64,000 nucleotides of DNA from Eulemur rufifrons (GCF_041146395.1 NC_091012.1:13320193-13384192); one strand, 5' to 3'; counted from the stretch's first letter, positions 22,364-35,913 are shown. Notes: generated by a model not told the origin, from the letters alone. Made by a program: numbers and translations.

Positions 22364-23358
22364 GAATCTATTTAGAATTCAGGAAAATCAGCAAGAAAAA
22401 ATCAAACAACCCTATCAAAAAGTGGGCAAAGGACATGAATAGAAACTTCTCAAAAGAAGATGTAAGAATGGCTAACAAAGATATGAAAGAATGCTCAACA
22501 TCCCTAATCATCAGGGAAATGCAAATCAAAACCACAATGAGATATCACTTAACCCCAGTGAGAATGGCCTTTATCAAAAAATCCCAAAACAACACATGTT
22601 GGCGTGGATGTGGAGAGACAGGAACACTCATACACTGCTGGTGGGACTGCAAACTAGTGCAACCCTTGTGGAAAGCATTATGGAGCTATCTTAAACAGAT
22701 TCAAGTAGACCTACCATTTGATCCAGCAATCCCATTATTGGGCATATACCCAAAGAAAAAAGGTCATTCTATAACAAAGGCACATGTACCTGAATGTTTA
22801 TAGCAGCACAATTCACAATTCACAATTGCAAAGATGTGGAAACAACCCAAATGCCCATCAATACATGAATGGATTAGTAAACTGTGGTATATATATACCA
22901 TGGAATATTACTCAACTATAAGAAATAACGAAGATACGACATCTCTATGGTTCTCCTGGAGAGAGTTGGAACCCATTCTATTAAGTGAAGTATCCCAAGA
23001 ATGGAAAAACAAGCATCACATGTACTCACCAGAAAATTGGTTTCCCTGATCATCACCTAAATACACATCTGGGAACTATACCAATCGGATATCAGACTGA
23101 GGTGGGGGGTGGGGGGAGGGGATGGGTGTATGCCTACATAATGAGTGCATTGCGTACCCTTTGGGGAATGGTCACGCTTGAAGGTGCTGACTTAGGAAGG
23201 GGGGGAAGGGGAGGGATATATACCTACATGATGGGTGCAACGCACACTGTCTGGGGAAGGGACACGCCTAGAGCTTTGACTTGGGGGGAAAGGCGGTACA
23301 TGGGCAACGTATGTAACCTGAAATTCTGTATCCCCCATAATAAGATGAAATAAAAAAA
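22364..23358 (+). mobile_element. 5'-truncated L1: ORF2 C-terminus and 3' UTR
   Basis: Begins at the ATCTATTTAGAATTCAGG block and encodes [20 protein letters not shown] through [18 protein letters not shown] to SPENWFP (about 23049), then the G-rich 3' UTR and GTATCCCCCATAATAAGATG with AAATAAAAAAAA. A frameshift lies near 22800, with a small direct duplication of the ATTCACA unit. It directly follows the A-T-rich tail of the chimeric element, so it may have inserted into that tail. Confidence 0.85.
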
Positions 23359-24058
23359 AATTAGAACAAAGAGAGCCTTAGTCTGAGCAAATGAATGCAA
23401 ATCATCCAGACATATGGGTTTTCTCTCTTAGTGCAGTTTAAAATTGGTAAATAGAAGGAGGGTTTATGGGGAAGTATTATGATCTACTTACAGTGTATTC
23501 TTATTTATGATAGTTTGGGTGTGATTACTTTTTAAAGAAAGTAATTTATTTCAATATCCCTATTATTTATCCAATTAATATTTTCTGCAAATTATTTATC
23601 CAAGTAATCTTTAAACAAGCATCACGTATTTTCTAAGGCATTGAGGATTCAGTAGTGAAGAAATTTCTCAAAGCTATCATGGAACTTGCATTGGAGTGGG
23701 ATAAGCAGACATTAAATGAACAAATAAATTTACATTAATTTCAGATTATAATGCACATGATGAAAGAAATAAAACAGGTAGTGTGAGAGAGACTGTCATG
23801 ATAGAAGGTGGCAGATAACATTAAATAGGGTGTCCAGAGAAAGCCTTTCTCAAGTGTGTATTTGAGCAGAGACTTGGATGACAAGAAGGAGCTCAATATA
23901 CAGAGTTCTAGGACTTAGCCTTGCCCTTTAACTTTCCTCAGCCTTTTCCACCTTTCAGGGATAGCAAGTTATAGTTAATTGTGTTAAAAAAAAAAAAAGG
24001 AAAAAAAAAAAACCTAGGAAAATTTTTTATAGTCTTAAGAATATTGTCCTGATCAGTT
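23359..24058. repeat. Mostly unrecognised; ancient LINE-like piece at about 23630-23880
   Basis: The stretch with AGCAGACATTAAATGAACAAATAAA and later CCAGAGAAAGCCTTTCTCAAG and TTTGAGCAGAGACTTGGATG has the wording of a very old mammalian interspersed repeat (L2/MIR class, not certain). A-rich runs at 23986-24012 precede the PKHD1L1-like fragment. Confidence 0.4.
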
Positions 24059-24059
24059 T

Positions 24060-24760
24060 TGAATAAAAATGAGGGAGAAGAGATTGTGATAACAACCACC
24101 AGCTACGATATCCACCAGACAGAAACAAGAAGTATTGTTAAAATCCTGCATGATCACAAAATTCTCATTCTCAATGATAGCCTTTCCTACACTCACCTTG
24201 CTGAAAGGTACCACATCCCTGAAACAGGTCAGAGCTACACATTAGCAGCTGATGTTGGGATACTGACTAGGAACATCAAAATAGTTGGTGAAGATTACCC
24301 AGGTTGGTCCGAGGACTCTTTTGGTGCACGCATCCTGGTTGGCTCTTTCACTGAAAATATGATAACATTTAAAGGAAGTGCAAGAATAAGTAATGTGGAG
24401 TTTTATCACAGTGGTCAAGAAGGCTTCACGGATAGCACAGATCCAAGATACGCTGTAACGTTTATTAACCTAGGGCAGATTCAAGAACATGGAGCATCTT
24501 ATATTCGAGGCTGTGCCTTTCACTATAGCTTCTCCCCAGCAATTGGTGTGTTTGGGACAAATGGATTGGACATAGATGACAACATCATTTACTTTACAGT
24601 GGGGGAAGGCATGAGAATATGGGGGGATGCAAACCGGGTCTGAGGAAATTCGGTTGCACTTTCAGTTGGCCAGGAACCTATCAGAACAGAAAAGATTTAA
24701 GTTCAACTCTCTGGCATGCAGCAATTGAGGTTGTGAGAACAAATTTATAATTATGCAAAA
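24060..24760 (+). pseudogene. PKHD1L1: PKHD1L1-like fragment, intronless, broken
   Basis: PKHD1L1 (fibrocystin-L) is a huge cell-surface protein of IPT/TIG, G8 and parallel beta-helix repeats, made from about 78 exons. Here about 230 codons are contiguous: TSYDIHQTETRSI at the start, LTRNIKIVGEDYPGWSEDSF in the middle, and ISNVEFYHSGQEGF and NGLDIDDNIIYFTVGEG near the end, which I recognise as the G8 domain and the first beta-helix turns. A nonsense codon stands at 24641-24643, where NRV should be followed by R-G-N. A one-base shift lies near 24669, after which WPGTYQNRKDLSSTLWHAAI reads on. Matching text stops near 24750. The lack of introns suggests a retrocopied fragment, but no poly-A follows. 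PKHD1 itself is a less likely parent. Confidence 0.72.
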
Positions 24761-24817
24761 TTATAATTTATAATCATACTTTCTGTAGAAATTGCAAATG
24801 TCAAAATATTATTGAAA

Positions 24818-25172
24818 GCGGGGTCTTCTCTGGTTCCATGCAAAGTGTAGGATTGTTTTTTCTATATGTGTGAAGAGTGATGTTGGTGGTTTGCTGGGGA
24901 TTGCATTGGGTCTGTGGATCACTTTGGGTAGTGTAGACATTTTAGCAGGGTTGATTCTTCCAATCCACGAGCGTGGTATGGTTTTCCACCTATTTGCATG
25001 CTCTGTGGTTTCCTTCCTCAGTGTTTCGTAGTTCTTCCTGTGGAGGTCCTTTGCCTCCTTGGTTGGGTATATTCCTGGGTATTTTGTTTTCTTTGTTGCT
25101 ATTTTGAAGGGTATTGAGTACTTGATTTGGTTCTCTGTTTGGCTGTTGTTGGCATATATGAATGGTATTTTT
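24818..25172 (-). mobile_element. L1 ORF2 internal fragment, minus strand
   Basis: The minus strand encodes ORF2 sequence around the end of the RT domain (the [13 protein letters not shown] to IATKKTKYPGIYPTKEAKDL region and on to FTLCMEPEKTP-type sequence). Both ends are missing and there is no poly-A. It is the most useful comparison copy for the A-to-G shifted segment at 22100-22275. Confidence 0.8.
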
Positions 25173-26459
25173 TCCTTGGATAGATATTGCTGAAATTTAA
25201 GAAAAAAAAGAGCTAAATAAAGGAGTGAATGAACTTTTAAAAAGATATGAGCTCCAGTAATAATTTTTTTTTTCTTTGTGTTGCCATCTAATAGTTCTTT
25301 TATTTCCTTTTTTCTCTAACATTATTTATCACTTTCAAGTTCTGGTTCAGGGTCTCTACTGCTAATCGACTGAGTGCTTTGCACATGTTACTACCTAACT
25401 CTGGATTCAGTCTCCACCCTCATATGAAAAATTAGAATGATAGACAAATCTCTAAATCCCTTTCCCATCTAAAATTATTACGATTCTATGTGCAAGCTTA
25501 TTTACACTTCTCCCATATTGCTAATTGGAACCTTCTTGTTTCCATGAAGTTTCTTCAATTACTATGGCTGTTTGTTTAGATGTAAAGTGCAATTACAAGC
25601 AAGAAAATAGAAAGTACAGAGGAAAGACTTGGAGAGAAACTAATCAGCTTCCTTTTGTTTTTATTTACCTATACCATAGGATCAAAAAGGAATTAAATAT
25701 GGTTCTCTTTGAAAGATGGGATAAGGGTTGAGTTTTTGTGTAACTATTATTATTTTAAGATAAAATATGAAAGTTGAAGTTTAGTATATATTGATGAGGT
25801 AAAAATGTTCTCTTGTCATATATTTATAGATATTAAAGTGTAATCAAATGTAAATTCCAAATCTTTAAAGTTATGTATAGCCTTTGAAAGAAAAAGGTAC
25901 TTAATTTACATTTCTGATTTCCATTAGACTGTTTTTTATCATAATCTTTTAAAATAAGGGTGTTTAATATGAAAAAAATATGTGTCCTTTTTTACAGTTA
26001 CATACAAATAAATTATGAAACTATTTTAGCTGAATTATTCTCTATAATCAACAACCAGATTTAGAGTAATGTGAGAAATTGTTAGTGTCTTAGTGCATTA
26101 TACTTTGAATACTCTGATATTGACTTAGACTTGATTTTTAATTAATGTTTTTCAAATTTACTATATATGTAAGTTACTATGTATCAAAACTTTATTGTTT
26201 TCTAAGTTATATGTTTTGAAGAAATATTTCTCCACATTTATTATAGTTTTGCAGGGTTTCTATATAATAAAAATTTTCTGATGTTGAATAATCTTTGAGG
26301 AAATATTGAAAGATACCTTTTCAGTGTATATTCTCCCATGTCCAATGAGACCTGTGATATAAGTAAAAGTATTTTTACAACTCTACTTCTGTATTTCTTT
26401 TAATATAATTGTTCTCATGCATTTTAATGCTTATACTTTGAGAAATCAGTTTCCATAAT
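25173..26459. other. Unique AT-rich sequence, nothing recognised
   Basis: No gene or clear repeat recognised. The frame at 25525-25731 shows no family features. The 3' flank of the zinc-finger pseudogene lies at the end. Confidence 0.4.
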
Positions 26460-28165
<1,706 letters not shown>

Positions 28166-28719
28166 ACATTATGTAAATATTTATGCACTAGCATTCCCAG
28201 CCAAGACAAAATTGAATACAGGGATTAAAAACTATATTCTGTCTACAAGAGATGTATCTTTATATCTACTGAAAACAATAGACTACAGTTGGCAAGATAC
28301 AAAAAGACATACCAAGAAAATGTTAACCATATGAGAAAAATAGAGGTCAAAATTATCTTAGGCACATTACATTTTAAGTGAGAATGTTATATTTTATAAA
28401 ATAAAATTCAAGTCAAAATTGTCACAAGAGACAACGAAGGACATTAAATAATAAAAGAGTCATTCACTGGGAACCTATGAAAATAATACATATATATTAT
28501 ATATAGTTTTTCTAATATCAAGTTTCCCAAATATATAATGAAACCATTGACAGAATTTAAGAAATAGACAGCCATATACTAATAGTAGGATAGTTCCATA
28601 TTTCTCTTTCAATTATAATAAAGCCAGTCAAATTATTAATAAGAAAAAAGAGAATATGAAAATAGTATAAAGCAATTAGACTTGACAGATGTTTAGAGAA
28701 CACTCCACAGAGCAACAGT
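28166..28719 (+). mobile_element. Old L1 ORF2 endonuclease-region fragment
   Basis: Strongly mutated, but the order fits an old L1 endonuclease domain: CTACAAGAGATGTATCTTTATATC near 28240, GACAACGAAGGACATTAAATAATAAAAG near 28430, and GACAGAATTTAAGAAATAGACAGCCATATACTAATAGTAGG near 28550 (corresponding to the NNTIIVGDFN region). Confidence 0.6.
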
Positions 28720-28733
28720 AGAATATGCAATCT

Positions 28734-31035
28734 TTTTTATATTTCAGCATATTATGGCAGTACAAAAGTTTAGGTTACATATATTGCCCTTGCCCCCCGC
28801 CCCCGAATCAGAGCTTCAACCGTGTCCATCCCCTAGACAGTGCGCATCGCACTCATTATGTATGTATACACCCATCCCCTCCTCCCCCACATTTGCCCGA
28901 CACCCACTTAATGTTATTCCTACATGTGCCCTTAGGTGATGATCAGTGAAACCAATCTGATGGTGAGTACATGTGGTGCTTATTTTTCCATTCTTGGGAT
29001 AGTTCACATAGTAGATTGGATATAGGCTCTATCCAGGAAAATACAAGAGGTGCTATACACCATTGTTTCTTATACCTGAGTAGTACTCCATGGTATACAT
29101 ATATGACATTTTATTAATCCTCTCATGGGTGGATGGGCACTTGGGTTGTTTCCACATCTTTGCAATTGTGAATTGTGCTGATATAAACATTCAAATGCAG
29201 GTGTCTTTGTTATAGAATGTCTTTTGTTCTTTTGGGTAGATGCCCAGTAATGGGATTGCTGGATGGAATGGTAGATCTTCTTTTATCTTTTTAAGTTATC
29301 TCCATAGTGTTTTCCACAGAGGTTTCACTAGTTTGCAGTCCCACCAGCAGTGTATGAGTGTTCCTATCTCTCTGCATCCACACCAACATTTATCTTTTTG
29401 GGACTTTTTGATAAAGGACATTCTCACTGGAGATAAGTGATATTTCAGTGTGGTTTTGATTTGCATTTCCCTGATGGTTTGAGATGTTGAGCATTTTTTC
29501 ATATGCTTGTTGGCCATTGTTCTGTCTTCATTTGAAAAGATTCTGTTGATGTCCTTTGCCCACATTTTGATAGGGTTGTTTGATTTTTTTCTTGCTCATT
29601 TTCCTGAGTTGTAAATAGATTCTAGTTATCAGCCCTTTATCCGATGTGTAGGATGCAAAAATTTTCTCCCATTCTGCAGGTTGTCTGTTTGCTCTCATGA
29701 GAGTTCCTCAGGCTGTGCAGAAGCTTTTTAATTTGACTAGGTGTGATTTATTTTCATTGGTTGTGTAATTCCTTTTGGGGTCTTCTTCATAAATTCTTTG
29801 CCTACACCAATGACTATAAGAATTTTTACAATATTTTCTTCTAGAATTCTAATAGTTTCACACCTTAGGTTTAAGTCTGTTACTCACCATCAGTTGATTT
29901 TTGTGAGAGGTGAAAGGTGTGGGTCCTGTTTCAGTCTTCTACATGTGGCTATCCAGTTTTCACAGCACCATTTATTGAATAACGATTCTTTTCCCCAGTG
30001 TATGTTTTTGTCTGCTTTGTCAAAGTTTAGATGGCTATATGAGGATGGTTTTATATCTGGATTGTCAGTTCTGTTCCCCTGGTCTATGTCCCTGTTCTTG
30101 TGCCAACACCAAGCTGATTTAATAACCACAGTCTTGTAGTATAGTTTGAATTCTGGTAAATTAATACCTCCCATTTTTTTCTTATTGCCTAAAATTGCTT
30201 TTGCTAAATGGGGTCTTCTCTGGTTCCATAAGGAGTGTAAAATTATTTTTTATATATATGTGAAAAATGATGTTGGCAACTTAATAGGGATTACATTCAA
30301 TCTGTAGATTCCTTTGGGTAGTATAGACATTTAAAAAATGTTGATTGTTCTGATCCATGAGCATAGTATGGTTTTCCACCTGTTTACGTGCTCTGCTATG
30401 TCTTTCCTCAGTGTTTCATAGTTCTCCCTGTAGAAGTCTTCTACCTCCTTAGTTAAATATATTCCTAGGTACTTTATTTTCTTTGTTGCTATTGTGAAGG
30501 TTATTGAGTCTTTGATTTGTTTCTCAGTTTGACTGTTATTGGCATATATGAGTGCCTCTGATTTGTGTGTATAGATTTTGTATCCTGAGACTTTACTGAA
30601 TTCATTTATCAATTCCAGGAGTCTTTTTGTTGAGTCCTTGGAGTTTTCTAGATATAATATAATATCCTCAGCAAAGAGTGAGAGTTTGTTCTCTTCTGTC
30701 CCCATTTGGACACCCTTGGTTCTGTTCTCTGTCCTGATTGCTCTGACAAGGACTTCCAGCACTATGGTGGATAGCACTGGGGACTGTGGGCAACCTTGTC
30801 TGGTTCCAGTTCTAAGTAGGAATGCTTTCAATTTTTCCCTATTCAATATAATGCCAGCTGTGTGTTTGTCATATATGGTCTGCATCATTTTTAGGTAGGC
30901 CCCATCTATGCCTATTTTGTTAAGCGTTCCTATTATAAAAGGGTGTTGAATTTTACCCAGTGCTTTTTCTGCATCTATTGAGAGGATAATATGGTCTCTG
31001 TTTTTGCTTCTATGTATGTGGTGAATTACATTTCT
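28734..31035 (-). mobile_element. 5'-truncated L1, ORF2 RT domain to 3' UTR
   Basis: On the minus strand, from 31035 down: the RT domain ([32 protein letters not shown], then [20 protein letters not shown]), the catalytic box at 30675-30664 reading F-A-E-D instead of F-A-D-D, and the [20 protein letters not shown] region. The finger/C-terminal part has frameshifts near 30330, 29890 and 29560. It ends in the 3' UTR and poly-T at 28734. An open frame of 243 codons (30331-31062) covers the RT core. The second catalytic Asp-to-Glu position plus the frameshifts make it inactive. Confidence 0.87.
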
Positions 31036-31566
31036 GCATCTACCCAAAAGAACAACAGACATGCCATAAAAAAGACATCTGCACTCGAATGTTTATAGCA
31101 GCACAATTCACAATTGCAAAGTTGTGGGAACATCTCAAGTGACCATCAATACATTAGTGGATTAATAAAATGTTGTATATGTATACCATGGAGTACTACT
31201 CGGCCACAAAAATCAGTGGCTATATAGCACCTCTTGTATTTTCCTGGAAAGAGCTGGAACCCATTTTACTAAGTGAAGTATCCCAAGAATGGAAAAATAA
31301 GCACCACATGTCCTCACCATCAAATTGGTTTCACTGATCATCACCTAAGAGCACATTTGGGAATAACACTAATTGGGTGTCAGGCAGATGTGGGGGGAGG
31401 GGAGGGGATGGGTGTATACCTACATAATGAGTGCAATGGGCACCATCTAGGGGATGGACATGCTTGAGGCTCTGATTCTGGGTGAGGGGACAAGGGCAAT
31501 ATATGTAACCTAAACTTTTGTACCCCCATAATATGCTGAAATAAAAAAAATAAAAATTAAAAATAA
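31036..31566 (+). mobile_element. 5'-truncated L1, opposite to the preceding one
   Basis: The plus strand begins at CATCTACCCAAAAGAACAAC (ORF2 'IYPKEQ'), runs through [14 protein letters not shown] and the [13 protein letters not shown] end, then the 3' UTR and the GTACCCCCATAATATGCTGAAATAAA tail at about 31560. It lies head-to-head with the minus-strand L1 at 28734-31035 with no spacer. Confidence 0.85.
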
Positions 31567-32606
31567 GAATTTATGTAATCTAAACTTTAAAAAAAAGTAC
31601 AAAGGTGTTCCATATTGCCTATATCAGCAGAATCCAGCTCAAAATTATTCTCACTGTATGAGTCTGGTACAGACTGGTTTATGTACATTAAACCATTGCA
31701 AATTTCTCCACATAACCTCAAACTGATCCAAATAATTTAAAATAAATCCAAACTGTCTTTTTAGGCAATTAATATCTGACCTTAAAGTTGACACAATTAT
31801 TCACTTTTTACCGATGAAGAAAGGTTCAGAGAGGCAATATAGAATAGATGAAAGAAAAGAGATTACTGACAGTTTTGGCATCAAAATTCATAGCTCAATC
31901 ACATATCATGGACATGACTTAACCTCTCTAAACCTCACCTTTAACGTGGTTAAAATAGCAGTATCTAATTAAATTATTATGAAGACTTCGGTATTATATA
32001 GAGAGCATTTAATCCAATACCTAAGCATTCAATACCAGAAGCACTCAATAGATATTTGCTAATAGTATTATTATTCATTCCATTATTCAGTACAGGAAGG
32101 CTATACCATGGTAACATATAACTATCAAATATCCATGGCTTTATACAAGAAAGCTTTGTGTCTTGATTATATTTTAGGCCCACATAAGTCAGAGATATTT
32201 TCTTGGCATCTCTCTTTCAGTGAAAACTTGGGGGTTTTTGCTGGTTCCTTCTTCTGATTCTGCCCTCTCAGAGCTTTTCGGCTTCCAACCACACAGATGG
32301 AAGAACTGTATGGAGAATTCATACCGTCCCTTCACTGCCTTGCATTCCCTTTGGAAAGAACTTCATCACACCGTCCCAAAATAAATCAGAAGAGGCCTGG
32401 GAAGTGCCCAGGAAGAGGAACATATGGGATGGTCACTGTCTCTGTCCCCTCCACACTGAGGTGCACGCTGAGGGAAGCAACAGGGATATCATTTGGGCAA
32501 AGATTGTGATCCAGCCTAATGAACACTGCCTCCTACTCAGTTCCAGAAAATTGTTTTAATGTGGAAATGGGGCCAATCATCTAATCTTTCAAGAGAAGCT
32601 AATTTT
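31567..32606. other. Mostly unique; MIR-like block at about 31800-32060
   Basis: TGACTTAACCTCTCTAAACCTCACC near 31915 and the following TAAAATAGCAGTATCTAATT have the wording of a MIR SINE core. The rest (32070-32600) is unrecognised. A 70-codon frame at 32297-32509 shows no family resemblance. Confidence 0.45.
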
Positions 32607-33588
32607 TTTTAATTTCAGCTTATTATGGGGTACAAAAGTTCAGGTTATGTATATTGCCCATGGCCCCCCATCACCCGAGTCAGATCTTCAAGCGTGTCCA
32701 TTCCTCAGACTGTGTGCATCGCACTATTATGTAGGTATACACCCATCCCCTCCCCCTCCCCCCCCACATCTGTCTGATTCCCAGTTAGTGTTATTGCAAA
32801 ATGTGCACTTATGTGATGATCAGGGAAACCAATTTGCTGGTGAGTACATGTGGTGCTTATTTTTCCATTCTTTGGATATTTCACTTAATAGAATGGGTTT
32901 CAAGTCTCTCCAGGGGAACAAACGAGATTCTATATCACCATTATTTCTTATAGCTGAGTAATACTCCATGGTATACATATACCACATTTTACTAATCCAC
33001 TCATGTAGTGATGAGCATTTGGGTTGTTTCCACATCTTTGCAATTGTGAATTGTGCTGATATAAACATTCGGGTGCAGGTATCTTTGTCATAGAATGTCT
33101 TCTGTTCTTTTGGGTAGATGCCCAATAATGGGATTGCTGGATTGAATGGTAGGTCTACTTGAATCTGTTTAAGGTATCTCCATATTGCTTTCCACAGAGG
33201 TTGCACTATTTTGCAGTCCCACCAGCAGTGTATGAGTGTTTCTGTCTCTCCGCATCCACACCAACATGTATTGTTTTGTTTTTTTTTGATAAAGGCCATT
33301 CTCACTGGAGTTAAGTGATATCTCACTGTGGTTTTGATTTGCATTTCCCTGATGATTAGAGATGTTGAACATTTTTTCATATGTTTGTTAGCCATTCTTA
33401 TATCTTCTTTTGAAAAATTTCTATTCATGTCCTTTGCCCACTTTTTGATAGGATTGTTAGATTTTTTCTTATCAGTCCTTTATCTGATGTGCAGCATGCG
33501 AAAATTTTTTCCCATTCTGTAGGCTGTTTACTCTCGTGACTGTTTCTTTGGCCGTGCAGAAGGTTTTTAATTTAATCAGGTCCCATTA
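32607..33588 (-). mobile_element. 5'-truncated L1: ORF2 C-terminus and 3' UTR
   Basis: Minus strand: ORF2 from the NLIKLKTFCTAKETV region (about 33585), then [20 protein letters not shown] and [18 protein letters not shown] to SPANWFP (32820), followed by the 3' UTR with poly-T at about 32607. An open frame of 202 codons (32820-33428) is kept, so this is a fairly young copy. Confidence 0.87.
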
Positions 33589-33607
33589 AATATTGACAGG
33601 CAATTCT

Positions 33608-33610
33608 GTT

Positions 33611-33646
<36 letters not shown>
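33608..33646. repeat. (GA)n microsatellite
   Basis: A run of AG/GA units right after the L1 border. Confidence 0.9.
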
Positions 33647-33648
<2 letters not shown>

Positions 33649-34662
33649 GCAGTGTGCTGGCTAGATTCAATAGTATTTATGAGTTAAATACAAAGTCCCA
33701 ATTCTGATTCAGTTTCATTCTTCCATTAGACAAACAGGGAAGCTAAATCCCAATAAAAGGTTATTGGCAAAAAACTCAGTAAAAACTGAGAAACCCAGAA
33801 TCAGGGCACAAACCCTTTACAGTGCTTTGTGTTCAAACACAGTTACATCAAGTCCATGATTTCCCCACCTTTCCTGTGTTCCCAGGCTTAGCAGTCTCAC
33901 TGGGAGCAGAGCCTTTCTTGGTGGTGACATGGATGAGAACCATGGTGGGTGCAGACAAAGGGAGTGAGGAATCCCAGGGTCATTACATATGTATTAGTGA
34001 TTTGTGTAGCCTTTTTGACTTACGAAGTGCCGATTCCTAGCTCTAGATTATTTTCTACTATGTTGCCTGTCTTGCTGATTTGCAGGAGTTCTGTATGTAT
34101 TTTCGGCAAGTCCCCTTGAAGACCTTGTATGTGTTTCAAATATTTTTAAGGCCTTGAAGTTAAGGTCATCTGAGCACTTTCACCGCAGGGGAAAGAAACC
34201 ATGGGGAGCAGAGAATTCACCCAAACAGTGAATACTTCCAACTGTCACCTTCACTGCCCCTCCTCCTCCCAAGGCCCCTCAAAAAATGCAGTTGTGACAC
34301 AGGGACACCTGAAGTACACTCAGTCACGAGTCCTATTTGTCCTTCAGAATTAAGACAGTTCACAGCATTCAGAGGAGCTGGAGGGGTTCCATATTAAAAG
34401 CAGTAAAAATTAAAACCCTCACTAATTTGATGTCTGGGAGAAATAGAGCTGTAACCATGACCAGGGCCTCCTGCCCCCACATCCCACCTGCCCAAAACCT
34501 CTCTCTTCCTGGTAGTCCAGCCTAGACATGACTGGTGACTGGAATTTTTAAGTAAACTTTTGGTGAGAAAGTAAAAAAAAAAATGATTCAGTAACCCTTC
34601 CCACCTCACCCTTTTCTCTGCCCCCCAAACACTTGCTCCCCCATCTCCCAGCCTCCATTTAC
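33647..34662. other. No gene recognised; start of the GC-richer island
   Basis: From about 33.9 kb the base composition rises in G+C compared with the AT-rich sequence before it. Later exons of the RALGDS-like locus (minus strand) would be expected here, but I found none that I could support. Confidence 0.35.
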
Positions 34663-35913
34663 CTTGATGAGTAGATCCTGGCTCAGCATGTTGTCTGTCT
34701 TTAGGAGGTTTTAAAAATTTCTGGAGCTTTTTCTGTGGAGAGGGAAAAGAAAGGAGCATAAATTTGGGAACAAAGGGGAGGTGTGTATGTTCAAATTCTT
34801 TTTATTTAAGAACTTCAAAAATACCAAACTGCCTGGGTGAGCATTTTCACTGGATTCCTCTGAGTCTCAAGGGCTCCACAGCACTGGGGAAGGAGCTGTC
34901 ATGCTGGTCCCCTGGGCTCCAGCCCCATTGCAACTGAGCAGCTGTTTATACAGTTCAGATGTGAGTTGGGCAAGAAGTTCCATTTCCTGTGTAGTACACA
35001 TTTGAATGTCTCCAGTTGGCAACAGCCCATGCCTGGTAGTTAACAAAACTAAGTGCTGAGTTGAAAATCCTGGCCTAAGGTCCATGGGGGAACTTAGAGA
35101 TCTGCCCCATCAGGGCAACCCTGCCTCCAGTGTCCCTGGCTTTCTGTCGCCACCTAGGGTCATTGACGGGAATGGCCAGACTGGTGGGAGGTCCCTGGTC
35201 CACCCTCGTGCTCCTGTGGAGAGAGTGCTATCCACCTGTAAACCTGTCCCCAAGTCTTCTTGAGATGATATATCAGGGTGCTCTCCAGAACAGAGAGGAT
35301 GGAGTGGGCTGAGGAGAAGTTCCACAAATGAGATGCTCTTGGGGAGAGAAGAAAATAAAGCATGGGGAGGGGGACTTGGAGCCCTGCCTGCTCCACCTTC
35401 AGTCCCCTCTGCTGACATCTCCCATCCTGGATCAGACAGAGGCCCAGGGAGCCACAGGAGGGCACACCTGGGACCCCATGAGCAACAGTCACAGGGAGGA
35501 GGATTTTACTTCCACCCAAGGAAGGAACCCAGGGAGGAAATGAGCATCCAGCACTGGGCCATGGGTGTCAAGGCCAGTATGCCCCTTACAGGAAGGGCCT
35601 ATGAACTGTACAATCCTGAGAGATGATCAAGGAGAAGGGGCAGTTCCCTCATCTCCAGAGATGGAATTCCCTGGCCCCTTTCATGGCTTACCCTGGCCAT
35701 CCTGACCCAATTCCCCACTACTCTGGCCCTGTCCTGGCCCAGGCCCATCATACTGTGGTCCCTAAGACAGATGGTGATGACACAGTTGACCATACTATAG
35801 AAGTGGGTGAGGGTGGCACGGATGGTGGGTGCCAGGTGCTCCTTGTCCTTCTTGTTCCACTGGCTCCAGATGGAGCCCAGGCATCCATAGGGCACCACCT
35901 TCCTGAACAGCTC
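34663..35913 (-). pseudogene. RALGDS: RALGDS-like gene remnant, three splice-flanked exons
   Basis: RALGDS is an exchange factor that loads GTP on RalA/RalB downstream of Ras. Exon A (35913-35692) has an acceptor (CTCCTCCCCAG) and a donor (AGG/GTAAGC). It encodes the start of the catalytic CDC25-like domain: ELFRKVVPYGCLGSIWSQWN, HLAPTIRATLTHFYSM and CVITICLRDHSM. Exon B (35337-35236) encodes SHLWNFSSAHSILSVLEST then LIYHLKKTWGQVY, with donor CAG/GTGGAT. Exon C (34732-34663) matches the KLSEIF...SLSRELLIK part, in a frame with a stop (SSRNF-stop-NLLKTDNMLSQDLLIK). The kept splice sites show a genomic duplicate, not a retrocopy. Joining A to B at these sites shifts the frame, and C has a stop, so it is probably dead. 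Neither the Ras-binding domain nor the N-terminal REM domain was found. A RALGDS-like paralogue (RGL family) is an alternative. Confidence 0.7.

Noticed and set aside
33608..33646. GA repeat and other short tandem tracts as a possible CRISPR or satellite array
   Set aside because: They are simple microsatellites with no spacer-repeat structure.
34867..35085. Minus-strand frame near the RALGDS-like exons as an additional exon
   Set aside because: No resemblance to the expected RALGDS sequence between exons B and C, and no splice sites at suitable places.
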